This document shows, one piece after another, positions 62,889 to 64,000 of a stretch of 64,000 nt of DNA; within the stretch, counting starts at the first letter, position 1, and the number at the start of each line of letters is the position of its first letter. The notes under the pieces are model-generated. The model was not told the DNA's origin and made no database searches. It worked only from the letters and a program-made list of their open reading frames with translations. The DNA is taken from assembly GCF_000499845.2 (NCBI RefSeq), contig NC_023755.2:8494752-8558751 (forward strand), read 5' to 3'. The translations under genes were made by a program, and so were the position numbers. The DNA comes from Phaseolus vulgaris. Lineage: Eukaryota; Streptophyta; Magnoliopsida; Fabales; Fabaceae.

Positions 62889-63929
62889 TGTTCTGGGGTA
62901 GTTCTATGTTGTAATCAACCCTTAGATTAAATCTCAAAGCAATTAGCATTTCATTTTTATCAAAGCAAAATGTTTTTCAAACTAAGTTGAAACAACCGAT
63001 TGTTTTGTCGAAACAACCGATTGTTTACACTTAGATGTTTTGAGAAAGTTTGAAAACTGTTTTTGAATGGTGTATTTTGTTAAGTAACAAAACAACCGAT
63101 TGATTCGAGGAAACAATCGATTGTTTGTTTTAAAACCATAACAGAAAAACTGTTTTCTTTGACTGAGCTTTAAATGCTTTAACTGAATACGCTCCAGTCA
63201 TTAAATGCTTTGACCAATCAATTTTAAATGCAATTAAGAGTTTGTTAAGATTTGATAACAAACTATATTCTTAGATATATTCTGAAAAACTGTTTTAATG
63301 TTTTTAAGGATCTTGAAACAAAGTTTTGATCTAAGAGTTTTTCAAAGAGTTCTGAGATTGCTAAAGAGTTAAGAGATTGATCAAGGTGCTGAATAGGATT
63401 TTACTTGTATTGATTTCAGATATTCATCTGTAACAAGTGTAATCTTTGTAAACTGCTGAACAATTCGTCTGTGTGTGTTGCTGAGATTGGCTGTGTGTTC
63501 TTGAGGTGTTCAAGATCAGCAATCTTAGTGTTGGCCAAGGAGAGTGTGTGTCTTGAGGTTTTCAAGGTCATTCTCTTGGTTGTGGTGTAAGTGATCAAGT
63601 GGTGATTGCTTAGTGGATATCCTCAGGGTTTCTGAGAAGACCGGATGTAGCTCTTGTTTGGAGTGAACCAGTATAAACAACTGTGTACAATTTCTCTATC
63701 CCTATCTCTTTAATTCAGTTTTGTTATTTTGGAACTGGTATAAACAACCGATTGTTTCGCTAAAACAACCGATTGTTTTTCCAGCTTTGTGCTTTTGTTG
63801 TTTTTTTTGAAAAAACTGAATCCTTAATCAAGGTTCTTTCAAAGTATTTTCATTCTAAGGTTAAAAGTCTGCGAAAATATTTCTTAAACAATTCACCCCC
63901 CCTCTCGTTTAAGGCCATATATTCTAACA
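62889..63929 (-). repeat. LTR of a legume retrotransposon, minus orientation
   Basis: On the minus strand it starts tgttagaatatatggcctta at 63929 and ends accccagaaca at 62889, giving TGTT/AACA termini and about 1.04 kb. It contains repeated aaacaatcggttgttt words (62990-63125 and 63740-63780). It shares its start with the LTR fragment at 41622. On the minus strand, just upstream of 63929, is acaaggggacaagtg, a possible polypurine tract. This may therefore be a 3' LTR whose internal region lies beyond the right edge. Confidence 0.65.
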
Positions 63930-64000
63930 CACTTGTCCCCTTGTACTACTCAACTTTGAACTTAGTAGATGAGCATTTTGCATTCTTCTTGTTCTTTGAG

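Overview
This is a plant nuclear window, most likely from a legume and probably the bean/cowpea group (Phaseoleae). The evidence is spliced genes with GT-AG introns, plant-type gene families, AT-rich spacers, and a dense load of plant transposons. The repeat types resemble those I know from Phaseoleae genomes, but the species assignment is an inference. Roughly half of the window is recognisable transposable-element sequence. I found no bacterial-style operon, CRISPR array, virus-like locus or clearly new biological system. The most unusual items are listed in the findings.

Host genes are few. (1) A ubiquitin-RUB1/NEDD8 fusion gene lies on the minus strand (12821-17609) in three exons with a 3.1-kb first intron. 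(2) An EPF2-like secreted stomatal-patterning peptide gene lies on the plus strand (26543-28388) in three exons, with a CACTA-type MITE in intron 2. (3) An intronless SAUR auxin-response gene lies on the minus strand (54636-55058) with a good TATA box. (4) Two tRNA-Lys(CTT) genes or copies lie on the minus strand (47957-48029 and 48387-48459).

Transposon layout, left to right. 1-4427 is the 3' part of a Tat-lineage Ty3/gypsy element with an intact, spliced antisense gene (406-3040) and a 3' LTR. 4946-5350 is a TRIM-like pair of direct repeats. Six GC-banded hAT-like elements with 8-bp target duplications are scattered (5.4, 7.4, 44.4, 50.1, 50.7 and 53.3 kb). Two related MITEs lie at 11.4-12.6 kb. 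18596-21568 is a Tat element (copy 2) with its pol deleted. 21.85-22.67 kb is a CACTA-like end, 22.67-24.1 kb a LINE 3' end, and 24229-25329 an apparent solo LTR. 30.3-32.5 kb is a decayed Athila/Cyclops-like gag-protease. 33.1-35.85 kb is a repeat-rich block that includes a 79-bp tandem array. 36391-41621 is a decayed Tat element (copy 4), cut by an LTR fragment at 41622. 42.8-43.8 kb is an Ulp1-protease-like remnant. 45.69-48.34 kb is a minus-strand LINE holding a tRNA-Lys insertion. 53.05-53.87 kb is a LINE tail split by a hAT-like element. 56269-62240 is a nearly full-length but broken Tat element (copy 3). 62889-63929 is a minus-strand LTR.

The host genes show no functional linkage; their shared setting is nested transposon insertion. 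The Tat copies share the lineage hallmarks: a DQGSS protease motif, a second RNase H before the integrase, a similar primer-binding site, and an antisense gene before the 3' LTR in copy 1.
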